From: an uncultured Porphyromonadaceae bacterium
GTDB taxonomy: Bacteria; Bacteroidota; Bacteroidia; Bacteroidales; Muribaculaceae
Length of the DNA: 25,849 nt
NCBI GenBank assembly: GCA_900548705.1
Contig: URLF01000035.1
Coordinates: 1-25,849 of the forward strand
Direction of reading: 5' to 3'
The notes beneath the pieces were generated by a model. The model made no database searches. It worked only from the letters and a program-made list of their open reading frames with translations, and was not told the DNA's origin. Positions 1 through 7,636 of the stretch are shown here, piece by piece. Position numbers and translations under genes: made by a program. How positions within the stretch are numbered: position 1 is the first letter of the stretch; every line of letters begins with the position of its first letter.

Positions 1-21
1 TACCGACTGAGCTATTGCGGC
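1..21 (-). tRNA. 5' end of a tRNA gene, cut by the window edge
   Basis: Read on the minus strand, the sequence from position 21 down to 1 gives a seven-base acceptor strand (GCCGCAA), the usual TA linker, a GCTC D-stem and a D-loop beginning AGTCGGTA. This is the standard first third of a bacterial tRNA. The anticodon and the rest lie outside the window, so the amino acid cannot be named. A near-consensus promoter lies just upstream at 57-87. Confidence 0.8.
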
Positions 22-56
22 TGGAAAGGCATAAGCGGTCTCCCGCAACTGCTGCG

Positions 57-87
57 CAAAGTTACGGAATTTTCCCGACTTGACAAA
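57..87 (-). promoter_or_regulatory. Bacteroidetes-type promoter for the tRNA
   Basis: On the minus strand there is TTTG (84-87), a 19-base spacer and TAACTTTG (57-64). This matches the Bacteroidetes primary sigma consensus of TTTG near -33 and TAnnTTTG near -7. Transcription would begin near position 50, leaving a leader of roughly 29 bases before the tRNA. Confidence 0.8.
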
Positions 88-115
88 ATACTTCAATCTA
101 AATACTTCAATCTAA
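88..115. repeat. Perfect tandem duplication of a 14-base unit
   Basis: The 14-base unit ATACTTCAATCTAA occurs twice with no gap (88-101 and 102-115). It sits directly upstream of the -33 box of the tRNA promoter, where an UP-like or spacing effect is conceivable, but replication slippage is the simplest explanation. Confidence 0.8.
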
Positions 116-119
116 AAAC

Positions 120-141
120 AGGCCGGACATAATACCGGCCT
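120..141. repeat. Short GC-rich hairpin
   Basis: Bases 120-126 (AGGCCGG) pair with 135-141 (CCGGCCT) around an eight-base loop. There is no T-run on either side. It may be a secondary terminator for the uptake operon that ends at 291, or a barrier between that operon and the tRNA promoter. No gene is visible between 22 and 290. Confidence 0.5.
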
Positions 142-202
142 CCCAAAACAGGAAAACAAGCAGACCGGGACTACGCACACGGGGAGCTAATCGACTTGCG
201 CT

Positions 203-246
203 AAAACGACAAAGAGGATATGTCTGCGACGAGACACATCCTCTTT
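203..246 (-). terminator. Intrinsic terminator of the SusC/SusD operon
   Basis: Bases 211-225 pair with 232-246 over 15 positions around a six-base loop. The only non-Watson-Crick position is a G-U wobble when read on the minus-strand transcript. The stem is followed on that strand by GTCGTTTT. It lies about 45 bases after the stop codon of the lipoprotein gene at 291. Confidence 0.8.
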
Positions 247-290
247 ATCATTTGTCAGTCAGCCGGACAATCCGGCCGACCGGAAGGAAT

Positions 291-1949
291 TCAGAATTTC
301 AGGCCGTGTACGGTCTTCATGTTGAAGATACGGACAGCCTTCATGTTGCCGTTGTTCTTGCGGGGCTGCTTGGCAGCTGCAGGAGTAACATAGTTGGCAG
401 GAGCGTTGGAAGCGGAGTTGAGGTTAACCACACAACCTGCGGTGCCTTCTGCAGCACAATCGAATCCGTCAACGATGTAGCCTTCCTCATCGGTAGCCAG
501 AGCCATTGCGTGGGCAATGTTGATGATGCCGTTGTTGAAGGTGTCGTTGAGGCCGCGCGAGATGATCTCAGCACGGGTCAGACGGTTGTTGGTAGAAACC
601 ACGGTTGTGAAGTAGGAAGCCGCATTGACCATGTAAGCAGCGTAGAATTCACCTGTGATCTCCATCCAGTTACCGGTATCCTGGGGTGAAACGAGCACGA
701 ACTCAGGATCGGAGCAGTCAATCTGGATGTAGAAGTTGTCATCCTGGGGATTGGGCTCAACCCAGTAAGTTGTGTAGGGATCAACCAGACGGTAAAGCGA
801 GGGATTGTCTACATGCTGCTGGACAGGAACCTGGATGGTAACGGGATCCATACCGTTGGCGCAGGAAATCATCGCATCGGTGTAGCTGCACATACCGAGG
901 TCGTTCCACTCTCTCTTGCCAGAACCACCGGGGAAGATAATCTGGAGAGTACCTTGACTGTTGTCGTAAACATAGCCGTCAGTGTAGACATAGAAGTGGT
1001 TGACAGGGAAATCGATATAGTCGACATAAGTTGTACCGCTTACCGTCATATCAGTGCGGGTAGCCACATCATAACCGGCATTGGGGTGACCATCAAGCTC
1101 GACACCTGCAATCTCGCCGGCAGCGCGATCGAAGAGGGAGATGTCGCTGTAGCTGCTGGCCAGAGTGTAATAAGTGTCATAGTTGGGCTGAGCGTTTCCG
1201 AGCTTGTCGGAGAAGTAGACATTACCGGCATCAGAAGCATTGATGTACAGGTAGTTGTCTCCTGTGCCATGGTACTGGAAGTCATCACCGGTGGAGTTCT
1301 GGGGAGCGCCTTCGTAGGGGTGTTTGATTCGGTAGAGACCCGGGCTGAGGGGGTTCATCTGAATCTCAACCTCCCACTCGAAAGCCGCTCCGGTAATAGA
1401 GAAGCCGGAATAAATGGCATCATCCTTCCAGGTTGCGACAGCCTCTCCCTTGGGGCCAACGACAGGCTCCCAGGGGATGAACAGAGCAGTGTAGAGAGCT
1501 TCGGTCGCGAAATATTCGGTGTTCTCACCTGAGGTGGTGAAATCGAACTTGAATTCAGTACCGGCAGATGCAGCCATCTTGTCCCAGGGATAAGAGATGG
1601 TGATGAGAGCCTCACTTGCGCCATCCTCAAACACTACGGGAATAGTGGCGGAACCGTTGGCGAAAGCCACAGGAGCAACTTCACCTACTGAATATGAGAA
1701 GAAATCTCCGTTTACTGTACAGTTCACATCGACAGTCTGCGAACCGGAGGTGTTCGCACGATACACAGGCACGTCGAAAGAAGTCTGGTTCTCATCGATG
1801 ATGACACTGCCATCGTAGTCCAGCGAGAAGTAGGCCGGCGGGGTCGCAACCGGAGCAGCAGGAGTATAATCCTGCTCGGCAGCCTTGTCACACGCCGTGA
1901 ACATCATAGCGAGGAGACCCAGACCTACGGTTAATTTATTGAATTTCAT
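291..1949 (-). CDS. Surface lipoprotein of the SusC/SusD operon (SusE/SusF position)
   Basis: This encodes 552 residues and is the last gene of a three-gene uptake operon, 55 bases after susD. The N-terminus is a lipoprotein signal, with a hydrophobic stretch (residues 8-17) ending at FTAC, giving lipidated Cys20. The next residues, DKAAEQD, are acidic and could act as a surface-export signal. Residues of about 40-150 look like a beta-sandwich of Calx-beta type, with alternating hydrophobic strands and a GSATIPVVF-like strand. The rest is rich in aromatic residues, Asn, Asp and Gly, as in glycan- or peptide-binding surface proteins. From its position it probably binds ligand next to the SusC/SusD complex at the outer membrane. 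I see no catalytic motif and do not recognise a named family. The gene could equally be called a hypothetical lipoprotein; the ligand is unknown. Confidence 0.75.
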   Translation of the reverse strand: MKFNKLTVGLGLLAMMFTACDKAAEQDYTPAAPVATPPAYFSLDYDGSVIIDENQTSFDVPVYRANTSGSQTVDVNCTVNGDFFSYSVGEVAPVAFANGSATIPVVFEDGASEALITISYPWDKMAASAGTEFKFDFTTSGENTEYFATEALYTALFIPWEPVVGPKGEAVATWKDDAIYSGFSITGAAFEWEVEIQMNPLSPGLYRIKHPYEGAPQNSTGDDFQYHGTGDNYLYINASDAGNVYFSDKLGNAQPNYDTYYTLASSYSDISLFDRAAGEIAGVELDGHPNAGYDVATRTDMTVSGTTYVDYIDFPVNHFYVYTDGYVYDNSQGTLQIIFPGGSGKREWNDLGMCSYTDAMISCANGMDPVTIQVPVQQHVDNPSLYRLVDPYTTYWVEPNPQDDNFYIQIDCSDPEFVLVSPQDTGNWMEITGEFYAAYMVNAASYFTTVVSTNNRLTRAEIISRGLNDTFNNGIINIAHAMALATDEEGYIVDGFDCAAEGTAGCVVNLNSASNAPANYVTPAAAKQPRKNNGNMKAVRIFNMKTVHGLKF

Positions 1950-2004
1950 ATCTTTTGATTTTTCAAAAAGAGATATTCGTAATTTGTTTTGAAAACGCTA
2001 CGCC

Positions 2005-3645
2005 TTATTCGGCAACTGCACTGGGCACGGATGCGCCATTGCTTGTAGGACCGATAGCGACATTGGCCTGAGCCTCCTTGATGTTGATTTCATATATGAG
2101 TACAGGATCATCGGGAGCCACGACATAGACCAGAGTGGGATCGTAACCACCGCCGCGGCGGTCGATGCCTTTCTGGAAGCGCATCATGTCGAAGTAGCTG
2201 AAGCCTTCGCCCCAAAGCTCGATACGGCGCTGCTTCCAGAGTTCCTCAAGGAAGATTTCCTTGGTCTGGGCGTTGCAGGTGTAACCGGGCTGGCGGTAAG
2301 CTGCCACAAAGTTGGTCAGGGTCTGACCACCCACGGCGGGATTCTGCATACCCTGGGCCTCGGCGAGCATCAGGTAAAGCTCCTCGACACGCATATAGGG
2401 CACATCCTCGGCATTGACTGTGGCACCTGGCTCGTCGTTGTACGCGCCGAACTTAACCTGCATATAGGGGGAGAAGTCTGACAGACCGTAGCTGGAAGCG
2501 TTGCGGAGATATTCGCTGTAGCTGCTGGGGAGTGTAGCGGGAGCGGTAGTACCGTTGAACCACCAGTTCTTGCGGACATCGTTCGCGGGAATCGACTCAT
2601 ACAGAGACTTGTTGATACAGCGGTAGCAACCTGCGCCGGGATAGCAGAGACTGGCATGCCAAGGGGTCATCTGGCCACCCCAGCCGATAAGGCCGGTCAA
2701 CAAGGACTGGGGATCCACATAGAAGCCCCAAACCCATGAGTGGTCAGAGATTTTGTTGATACCGGGAACCTGAACCTCTTCCCTTGCATAGGGTGAAAGG
2801 CCTTCTGCGCCAGCGAGGTCGATAGCTTTCTTGGCATCAGCCTCAGCAGCGGCATAATCCTGGAGCAGGAGATTGGTACGGGCACGGAGACCGTAAACAA
2901 CTGTCTGGTTCATGAAGGTTTTCACCAGATTGCCGGAGGCCTGCGTAGCACGGGTGTAACCGGCGGCCTCTGCCTTGTCAAGCAGAGAAATGGCCTCGTT
3001 GAGGTCGCTCATCACCTGTGCGTAAAGCGCCTCGCAGGTTGCACGGGGCATACCGTTTGCAGCAGCCTCGTCAAGGTTGAGGTCAGTGATTACAGGCACG
3101 GTGGGAGCCTGGGGATCCTTGGCATAGGTGAACTGATAGAGCTGACCGAGATTGAGGTAAGCATAGGCGCGGTAACCCACGGCCTGGGCACGGAAGTACT
3201 GCATAATGCCATCCTCAGTGTCGGGATCAACCAAGGCACAAACCGAATTACAGGTGTTGATCAGGTTGTAGAAGGTGTTCCAGATGATGAAATTGTCATA
3301 ATAGCTACCACCGAAGTCGCTCATCTCAAGAGCGGCGGTGTACCACTGGTAACCGTTCACGGCCGAAGGCATATCCTGACCGCGATGATCCATGATCAGG
3401 AAAATCGAGGGAACGCCAAAGTCGGCATCCTGGCGGGGATCACCACCCCAGATGGCGAATCGGGAGGAGGTCATATTGGGTATGGCGTTGACCGACGCCG
3501 ACATCATCTCGGGATTGCCCTCGATAACCTGCTTCTTCTGATCAGCGGTTACAACGCTGCTCAGAGGCTGCTGCTGCAGGTCGTTACAAGCCGAGAGGGT
3601 GGCCCCCACGAGCGCAACAGCAAGAAGTGATTTTATATTTTTCAT
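2005..3645 (-). CDS. susD-like: SusD/RagB family nutrient-binding outer membrane lipoprotein
   Basis: This encodes 546 residues, a normal length for SusD proteins. A lipoprotein signal ends in LSAC with Cys20. The following region, with the start of an alpha-helical TPR-like scaffold (YFRAQAVGYRAYAYLNLGQL, about residues 153-172), is typical of the family. So is the late segment in which EELYLMLAEAQ and LWKQRRIELWGEGFSYFDMMR occur in order. SusD proteins form the lid over a SusC transporter and capture oligosaccharides or peptides at the cell surface. The gene follows susC after 26 bases and precedes the surface lipoprotein gene, so the three are co-transcribed. Family membership is clear from the motifs; the ligand is not shown by the sequence. 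Confidence 0.93.
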   Translation of the reverse strand: MKNIKSLLAVALVGATLSACNDLQQQPLSSVVTADQKKQVIEGNPEMMSASVNAIPNMTSSRFAIWGGDPRQDADFGVPSIFLIMDHRGQDMPSAVNGYQWYTAALEMSDFGGSYYDNFIIWNTFYNLINTCNSVCALVDPDTEDGIMQYFRAQAVGYRAYAYLNLGQLYQFTYAKDPQAPTVPVITDLNLDEAAANGMPRATCEALYAQVMSDLNEAISLLDKAEAAGYTRATQASGNLVKTFMNQTVVYGLRARTNLLLQDYAAAEADAKKAIDLAGAEGLSPYAREEVQVPGINKISDHSWVWGFYVDPQSLLTGLIGWGGQMTPWHASLCYPGAGCYRCINKSLYESIPANDVRKNWWFNGTTAPATLPSSYSEYLRNASSYGLSDFSPYMQVKFGAYNDEPGATVNAEDVPYMRVEELYLMLAEAQGMQNPAVGGQTLTNFVAAYRQPGYTCNAQTKEIFLEELWKQRRIELWGEGFSYFDMMRFQKGIDRRGGGYDPTLVYVVAPDDPVLIYEINIKEAQANVAIGPTSNGASVPSAVAE

Positions 3646-3671
3646 ATTGTGAGTCGGAATTAACGTTATGT

Positions 3672-6600
3672 TTAGAATACGACCTTGATACCACCGGAGA
3701 TGGTGCGGACAACGGAGTATGAACCGTAGTCATTGGTGGCGGTGAGAGTCATACGGGGGTCGAGACCCTTGCGCTTGCTCCAGAGAGCCACGTTGTCAGC
3801 AGCCCCGTAGACGCGTACAGACTCGATTCCGAGCTTGGATGTCCACTTGGAGGGGAGGGTGTATCCGAGGGTGATATTATTGAGTGACAGGTAGTTGGAG
3901 CTTACCAAGTTGAAGGTTGTCCACTGTCCGCCAAGATCATATGCAGCCTGGGTGTCAAGCTTGGGGATGTTGGTGTAACGGTTCTCGGGAGTCCATGCGT
4001 TGAGCATATCGGTATGGAAGTTTGTACCGAGGCTTGTGGTCTGGCCCTGGTGCATCAGACGGCCATACTGGTTGTCGAATGTGTGGCCACCGATCTGATA
4101 GCTGAACTGGATGCCGAAATCAAAACCGTAGAACTTGAGAGTTGTGCCGAAACCACCGTATACAGGGGGCAGGTTGTTGCCGGTCTCCTTGCGATTGTTG
4201 GCGTAGGCATGGTCATAGTTGTTGGTCATGTATTCCTCACTGTAAGCTCCGGTCGGGTTACCCTCGGCGTCGAGGATAGGATCATGAGTCCAGTAGAGGG
4301 GTTCACCGTTTTCGGGGTTCACACCCGCATAGTCAACCAGGTAGTAGTTGTAACGCGACTCTCCCTCTTTCCAGATTGTCATACCGGAGATGATCTGGCC
4401 ATTGACATCTTTTGTGAGTTTGAGAATCTTGTTGCGGATCCAGGTAAGGTTGGCGTTGATTTCCCAGGTGATGTGGCGGTTTGAGATTGGACGGTAATTC
4501 ACCTCGACCTCGATACCGTAGTTCTTCATCGAACCCACGTTCATCGGGAAGTACTCATAACCGAGCGAGGGAGCCACGGGCTTGCGGTAAAGCATATCGG
4601 AGGTCTGACGCTGGAAATATTCAACCGTACCGGCGAGCTTGCCCTGGAAGAAGCTGAAGTCAACACCGGCGTTGAGGGCGTTGGAGGTTTCCCAGGTGAT
4701 GTCGGGGTTACCCTTATAGGAGAGAGAACCGTCAGACCATGCTGTCTCACCGGAGATGCTGTACTGGTCAACGTAAGCGTAGTAGTTGCCGATGTTGTCG
4801 TTACCCTGCTGACCGAAAGAGAACTTCAGTTTCAGAAGGTCGAGCCAGGAAGCGGCAGACTGGAGGAACTTCTCGTTCGACATATCCCAAGCGGCAGAGA
4901 GGGAGTAGAAGTTACCCCAACGCTTGTCGGGAGCGAAACGGGAGGATGCGTCGCGACGGTAAGAAACGCTTGCGAAATATTTCGAATCGTAGTCATAGTT
5001 GATACGGCCGAAGATACCTCGGGTAGTGTAGTTGGTGGGGTTACCGCCAGACATCTGACGCTGCGCTTTCAGAGTGTTGCTGACAGCCCAGCTGTTGGGA
5101 TCATAGAGACCATAACCGTAACCTACAAGGCTTTCGGCGTTGAGGTCGTAGCTTTCGTAACCGAGGAGGTAGTCGAGATGATGGACATCAGCCACTGTGT
5201 GACGGTATGAAGCGAGAGCCTGGAGGTTGAGACCACGGGTACGCTGGAATACCTGCTCGGCGAAACCGCCGAGAGCCTCGCTGGAGCCATACCAGGGATT
5301 ATTGATGATATGCTGGCGGGTGTTGTCGAGGAAGTAACCGATGTTACCGGTGATGTTGAGGTTTTCGATGGGGGTCAGAGTTGCATACCACTTGGTGTTG
5401 AGGATATCCATCAGGATGTCCGCGGAATCGTAGATAAAGGAGCTGGCGGCATTACCACCCGACATGAACATACGGTTTGTTCCGACGATTTCTCCTTTGT
5501 CGTTGCGATACTGGGCATACTTACCGTCACCGTAGTCGTAAATGGGAAGACCGTTGCGGGGGTCACGCATAAGGGAGCCGTCGGCGTTGCGGACATAGAT
5601 GGGGTAAACGGGAGCGACAGCGTCGCAGAAGCCGAAGGCGTTCTGGGCTGTACCGCCGTCATCCTGCCCCGAGGGCCAACCCGACTTCACATGGTTGTAA
5701 GCGAAAGATCCGCCGACCTTGAGCCATTTCTTGGCCTGGTAGTCAGCAGCGACACGAGAGGAGATACGGTCGTAGCTGGAGCCCTTGATGATACCTTCGT
5801 CACCGAGGTAGCCAAAGCTGCCGTAGAATTTGAAGCGGTCAGAACCGCCGGAGATTGTCACATTGTATTCCTGACGGAGGCCATGCTGGAATGTCTCCTT
5901 GGCCCAGTCATCGGGAGTGAAGTAGTTGAGACCGTTGGAATAGCCGAGGGTGGCGGAGGGGTTGAGCTTGCCGTTGGTTCCGATCAGAGTCTGTCCGGCG
6001 GGGACGTTCCAGATCTGGTAGCCGGCACCGAAAGCGCTGTACATATCGCGGTTGGCATATGTGTGCGCTGTAGCGGCGTCATAACCCTGATGGTAGAGGT
6101 AACCGTTGCGGATTGCCTGGTAAGCCATCTCGGTGTAGAGAGCAGGACTCTTGATCACGTCGTAAGCAGATGTCTCACGGGAGTTGGAACCCCACTTGGC
6201 ATCCACGGTAATTACGGCGTTGCCTTCCTTACCGGACTTGGTTGTGATGATGATGACACCATTGGCACCACGGGCACCGTAGAGGGCGGCGGCGGCGGCA
6301 TCCTTGAGGACGGTCATCGATTCGATATCATTGGTGTTGAGCGAGGCGATGTCTCCGTCGAAGGGCATACCGTCAACAACATAGAGGGGCTGGGTGCCTG
6401 CGTTGAGAGACCCGACACCACGGATATACACTGTGGGGGATGAACCGGGCTGGCCGTTGGTGGTCAGCACCTGCGCGCCGGCAACAGTACCCGCGAGGGC
6501 GCTGACGGCGTTGGTCACCTGGCGCTCTGCCTTCACGACAGACGCCGAACCGGTGTAGGCGCTTTTCTTGGCCGTACCGTAAGCGACGACCATGACCTCA

Positions 6601-6902
6601 TCGAGGTTGTTCTCGGAATTGTCGAGCTTGATGGTGATGTTCTGTCCGGCATTCACTGTCTGCTCAATCATACCTACGTAAGAAACCTTAAGCTTGGTTA
6701 CCGAGGCGGGGACGGTGAGAGTGAACTTACCGTCAAGGTCGGTTGAAGTACCTTGACCGCCGCCAACCGGCAGGATTGTCGCCCCGGGGAGGGGTTCGTC
6801 ATCGCCGGCATAAACGACCGTACCGGACACGACCTTGGTCTGCGCGATTGCACACACGGTCATGAGTAGCACTGTCGTCATCAATAGAAACAGCTTTTTC
6901 AT
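3672..6902 (-). CDS. susC-like: SusC/RagA family TonB-linked outer membrane transporter
   Basis: This encodes 1076 residues, the usual SusC size. A signal peptide ends near Ala20. Residues of about 23-95 form a carboxypeptidase-regulatory-like beta domain (VSGTVV...PLPGATI...TDLDGKFTL...VSYVGM). A TonB-box-like segment, DEVMVVAYG, lies at 101-109. The plug domain follows, with the SusC signature around residues 170-225 (PLYVVDGMPF...IESMTVLKDAAAAALYGARG...GVIIITTKSG). The remainder is the outer-membrane beta-barrel, ending in IKVVF with the expected terminal aromatic. It imports ligands captured by its SusD partner, using TonB-ExbBD energy. It lacks an N-terminal secretin/TonB short domain, so signalling to an anti-sigma factor is not suggested, and no regulator lies beside it. 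The first gene of the operon, it is driven by the promoter at 7085-7115. Confidence 0.95.
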   Translation of the reverse strand: MKKLFLLMTTVLLMTVCAIAQTKVVSGTVVYAGDDEPLPGATILPVGGGQGTSTDLDGKFTLTVPASVTKLKVSYVGMIEQTVNAGQNITIKLDNSENNLDEVMVVAYGTAKKSAYTGSASVVKAERQVTNAVSALAGTVAGAQVLTTNGQPGSSPTVYIRGVGSLNAGTQPLYVVDGMPFDGDIASLNTNDIESMTVLKDAAAAALYGARGANGVIIITTKSGKEGNAVITVDAKWGSNSRETSAYDVIKSPALYTEMAYQAIRNGYLYHQGYDAATAHTYANRDMYSAFGAGYQIWNVPAGQTLIGTNGKLNPSATLGYSNGLNYFTPDDWAKETFQHGLRQEYNVTISGGSDRFKFYGSFGYLGDEGIIKGSSYDRISSRVAADYQAKKWLKVGGSFAYNHVKSGWPSGQDDGGTAQNAFGFCDAVAPVYPIYVRNADGSLMRDPRNGLPIYDYGDGKYAQYRNDKGEIVGTNRMFMSGGNAASSFIYDSADILMDILNTKWYATLTPIENLNITGNIGYFLDNTRQHIINNPWYGSSEALGGFAEQVFQRTRGLNLQALASYRHTVADVHHLDYLLGYESYDLNAESLVGYGYGLYDPNSWAVSNTLKAQRQMSGGNPTNYTTRGIFGRINYDYDSKYFASVSYRRDASSRFAPDKRWGNFYSLSAAWDMSNEKFLQSAASWLDLLKLKFSFGQQGNDNIGNYYAYVDQYSISGETAWSDGSLSYKGNPDITWETSNALNAGVDFSFFQGKLAGTVEYFQRQTSDMLYRKPVAPSLGYEYFPMNVGSMKNYGIEVEVNYRPISNRHITWEINANLTWIRNKILKLTKDVNGQIISGMTIWKEGESRYNYYLVDYAGVNPENGEPLYWTHDPILDAEGNPTGAYSEEYMTNNYDHAYANNRKETGNNLPPVYGGFGTTLKFYGFDFGIQFSYQIGGHTFDNQYGRLMHQGQTTSLGTNFHTDMLNAWTPENRYTNIPKLDTQAAYDLGGQWTTFNLVSSNYLSLNNITLGYTLPSKWTSKLGIESVRVYGAADNVALWSKRKGLDPRMTLTATNDYGSYSVVRTISGGIKVVF

Positions 6903-7043
6903 ACACTAAAGATTATTAAACATAAATTTTGATAAATTTCCGTTCAGTCGCCCAAGGGAGTCAATGAGACACCAACGGCCCCTCGGGAGCAATTGCTTAC
7001 AATCAGAGCAAATATGTTCTCTTCATCTTAACATCTGCAACCA

Positions 7044-7077
7044 CCAGAGAGTGAAAAACAATGCGTTTTTCCACTGG
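7044..7077 (-). promoter_or_regulatory. Hairpin at the extreme 5' end of the susC mRNA
   Basis: Bases 7051-7059 pair with 7065-7074 with one bulged base, and 7044-7047 can pair with 7074-7077 to close the stem. Given the promoter at 7085-7115, transcription should begin near 7078, placing this fold at the very start of the roughly 175-base susC leader. A 5'-terminal stem could protect the mRNA. I recognise no riboswitch class in the leader. Confidence 0.5.
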
Positions 7078-7084
7078 TATTTTG

Positions 7085-7115
7085 CAAAGTTACGACAAAA
7101 TGCCAAAAATCCAAA
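7085..7115 (-). promoter_or_regulatory. Promoter of the SusC/SusD operon
   Basis: On the minus strand there is TTTG (7112-7115), a 19-base spacer and TAACTTTG (7085-7092). This is a full match to the Bacteroidetes consensus. Initiation near 7078 implies a leader of about 175 bases before the susC start codon. Confidence 0.8.
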
Positions 7116-7464
7116 CATTTTGCAAACAAATTTCATCGATTTTAACACCAACTTCGCCAAATCGAGGGTCAACCCCCGCGAGACTCCACATTAACGTACT
7201 ATGAATCAATGATATATTTTTTAACATTTCCGGGAAGTGCCATGCTCCGACGGTTCCGGAAAATGGGCAGTCACACCATTTTACCCTTCTTAACACACCA
7301 CAGCAGCGCCAGGAACGGCCACTTTCACATTGTAAGCAATCTTCCCGGAGACCTATTTCAGGCATCAATCGCCATGCATGCGTTCCCAACCCTCTGCAAA
7401 ACACTCCCAAAATGTCATCAAATCATAAAATTTGTGACCTTTCTGTATTTTTAATGAATAGCCT
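7116..7464. other. Intergenic region between the divergent promoters, no gene seen
   Basis: About 350 bases separate the susC and S8-peptidase promoters. Open frames here are short, cysteine-rich or run across the promoters, and resemble no family I know. The only pattern I noted is a small palindrome, GCATGCATGC-like, near 7373-7382. A regulator-binding site for either promoter could lie here, but I cannot point to one. Confidence 0.5.
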
Positions 7465-7495
7465 ATTGTCATTCCCCGGGAATTTACTAACTTTG
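7465..7495 (+). promoter_or_regulatory. Promoter of the S8 peptidase gene
   Basis: ATTG (7465-7468, one mismatch to TTTG) is followed by a 19-base spacer and TAACTTTG (7488-7495). The expected start near 7502 gives a leader of about 134 bases before the ATG at 7637. Confidence 0.75.
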
Positions 7496-7636
7496 CCAGT
7501 CAGGCAATACCGGGAACGATTGCTGTCTCTATAATTTTCACATTAATATAATAGATATATTGAGGATTCATAACTCAGGGCACAAATTACCCGGAACCGA
7601 TTACAACTAAGGAAAAAGCAACATATAAACAATAGG

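Noticed and set aside
88..115. Possible CRISPR-like or mobile-element repeat
   Set aside because: Only two adjacent copies of 14 bases with no spacer; a simple tandem duplication explains it.
6282..6302. GGC/GCC run in susC as a phase-variable microsatellite
   Set aside because: It encodes the Ala-rich part of the conserved SusC plug signature; a change in copy number would stay in frame and the run is short.
5310..6443. Plus-strand open frame of 377 codons opposite susC
   Set aside because: It is antisense to the conserved plug and barrel of SusC, has a Val/Gly/Glu-rich composition typical of a shadow frame in GC-rich DNA, and resembles no family.
6903..7078. Known riboswitch in the susC leader
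   Set aside because: I looked for conserved cores (cobalamin, TPP, SAM-like) and saw none; only a simple hairpin is supported.
6964..7194. Plus-strand frame of 76 codons in the susC leader
   Set aside because: It runs through the promoter and the leader hairpin of the opposite strand and has no coding character.
7090..7410. Cysteine-rich minus-strand frame of 106 codons in the susC upstream region
   Set aside because: It overlaps the consensus susC promoter, has an erratic composition and resembles no family.
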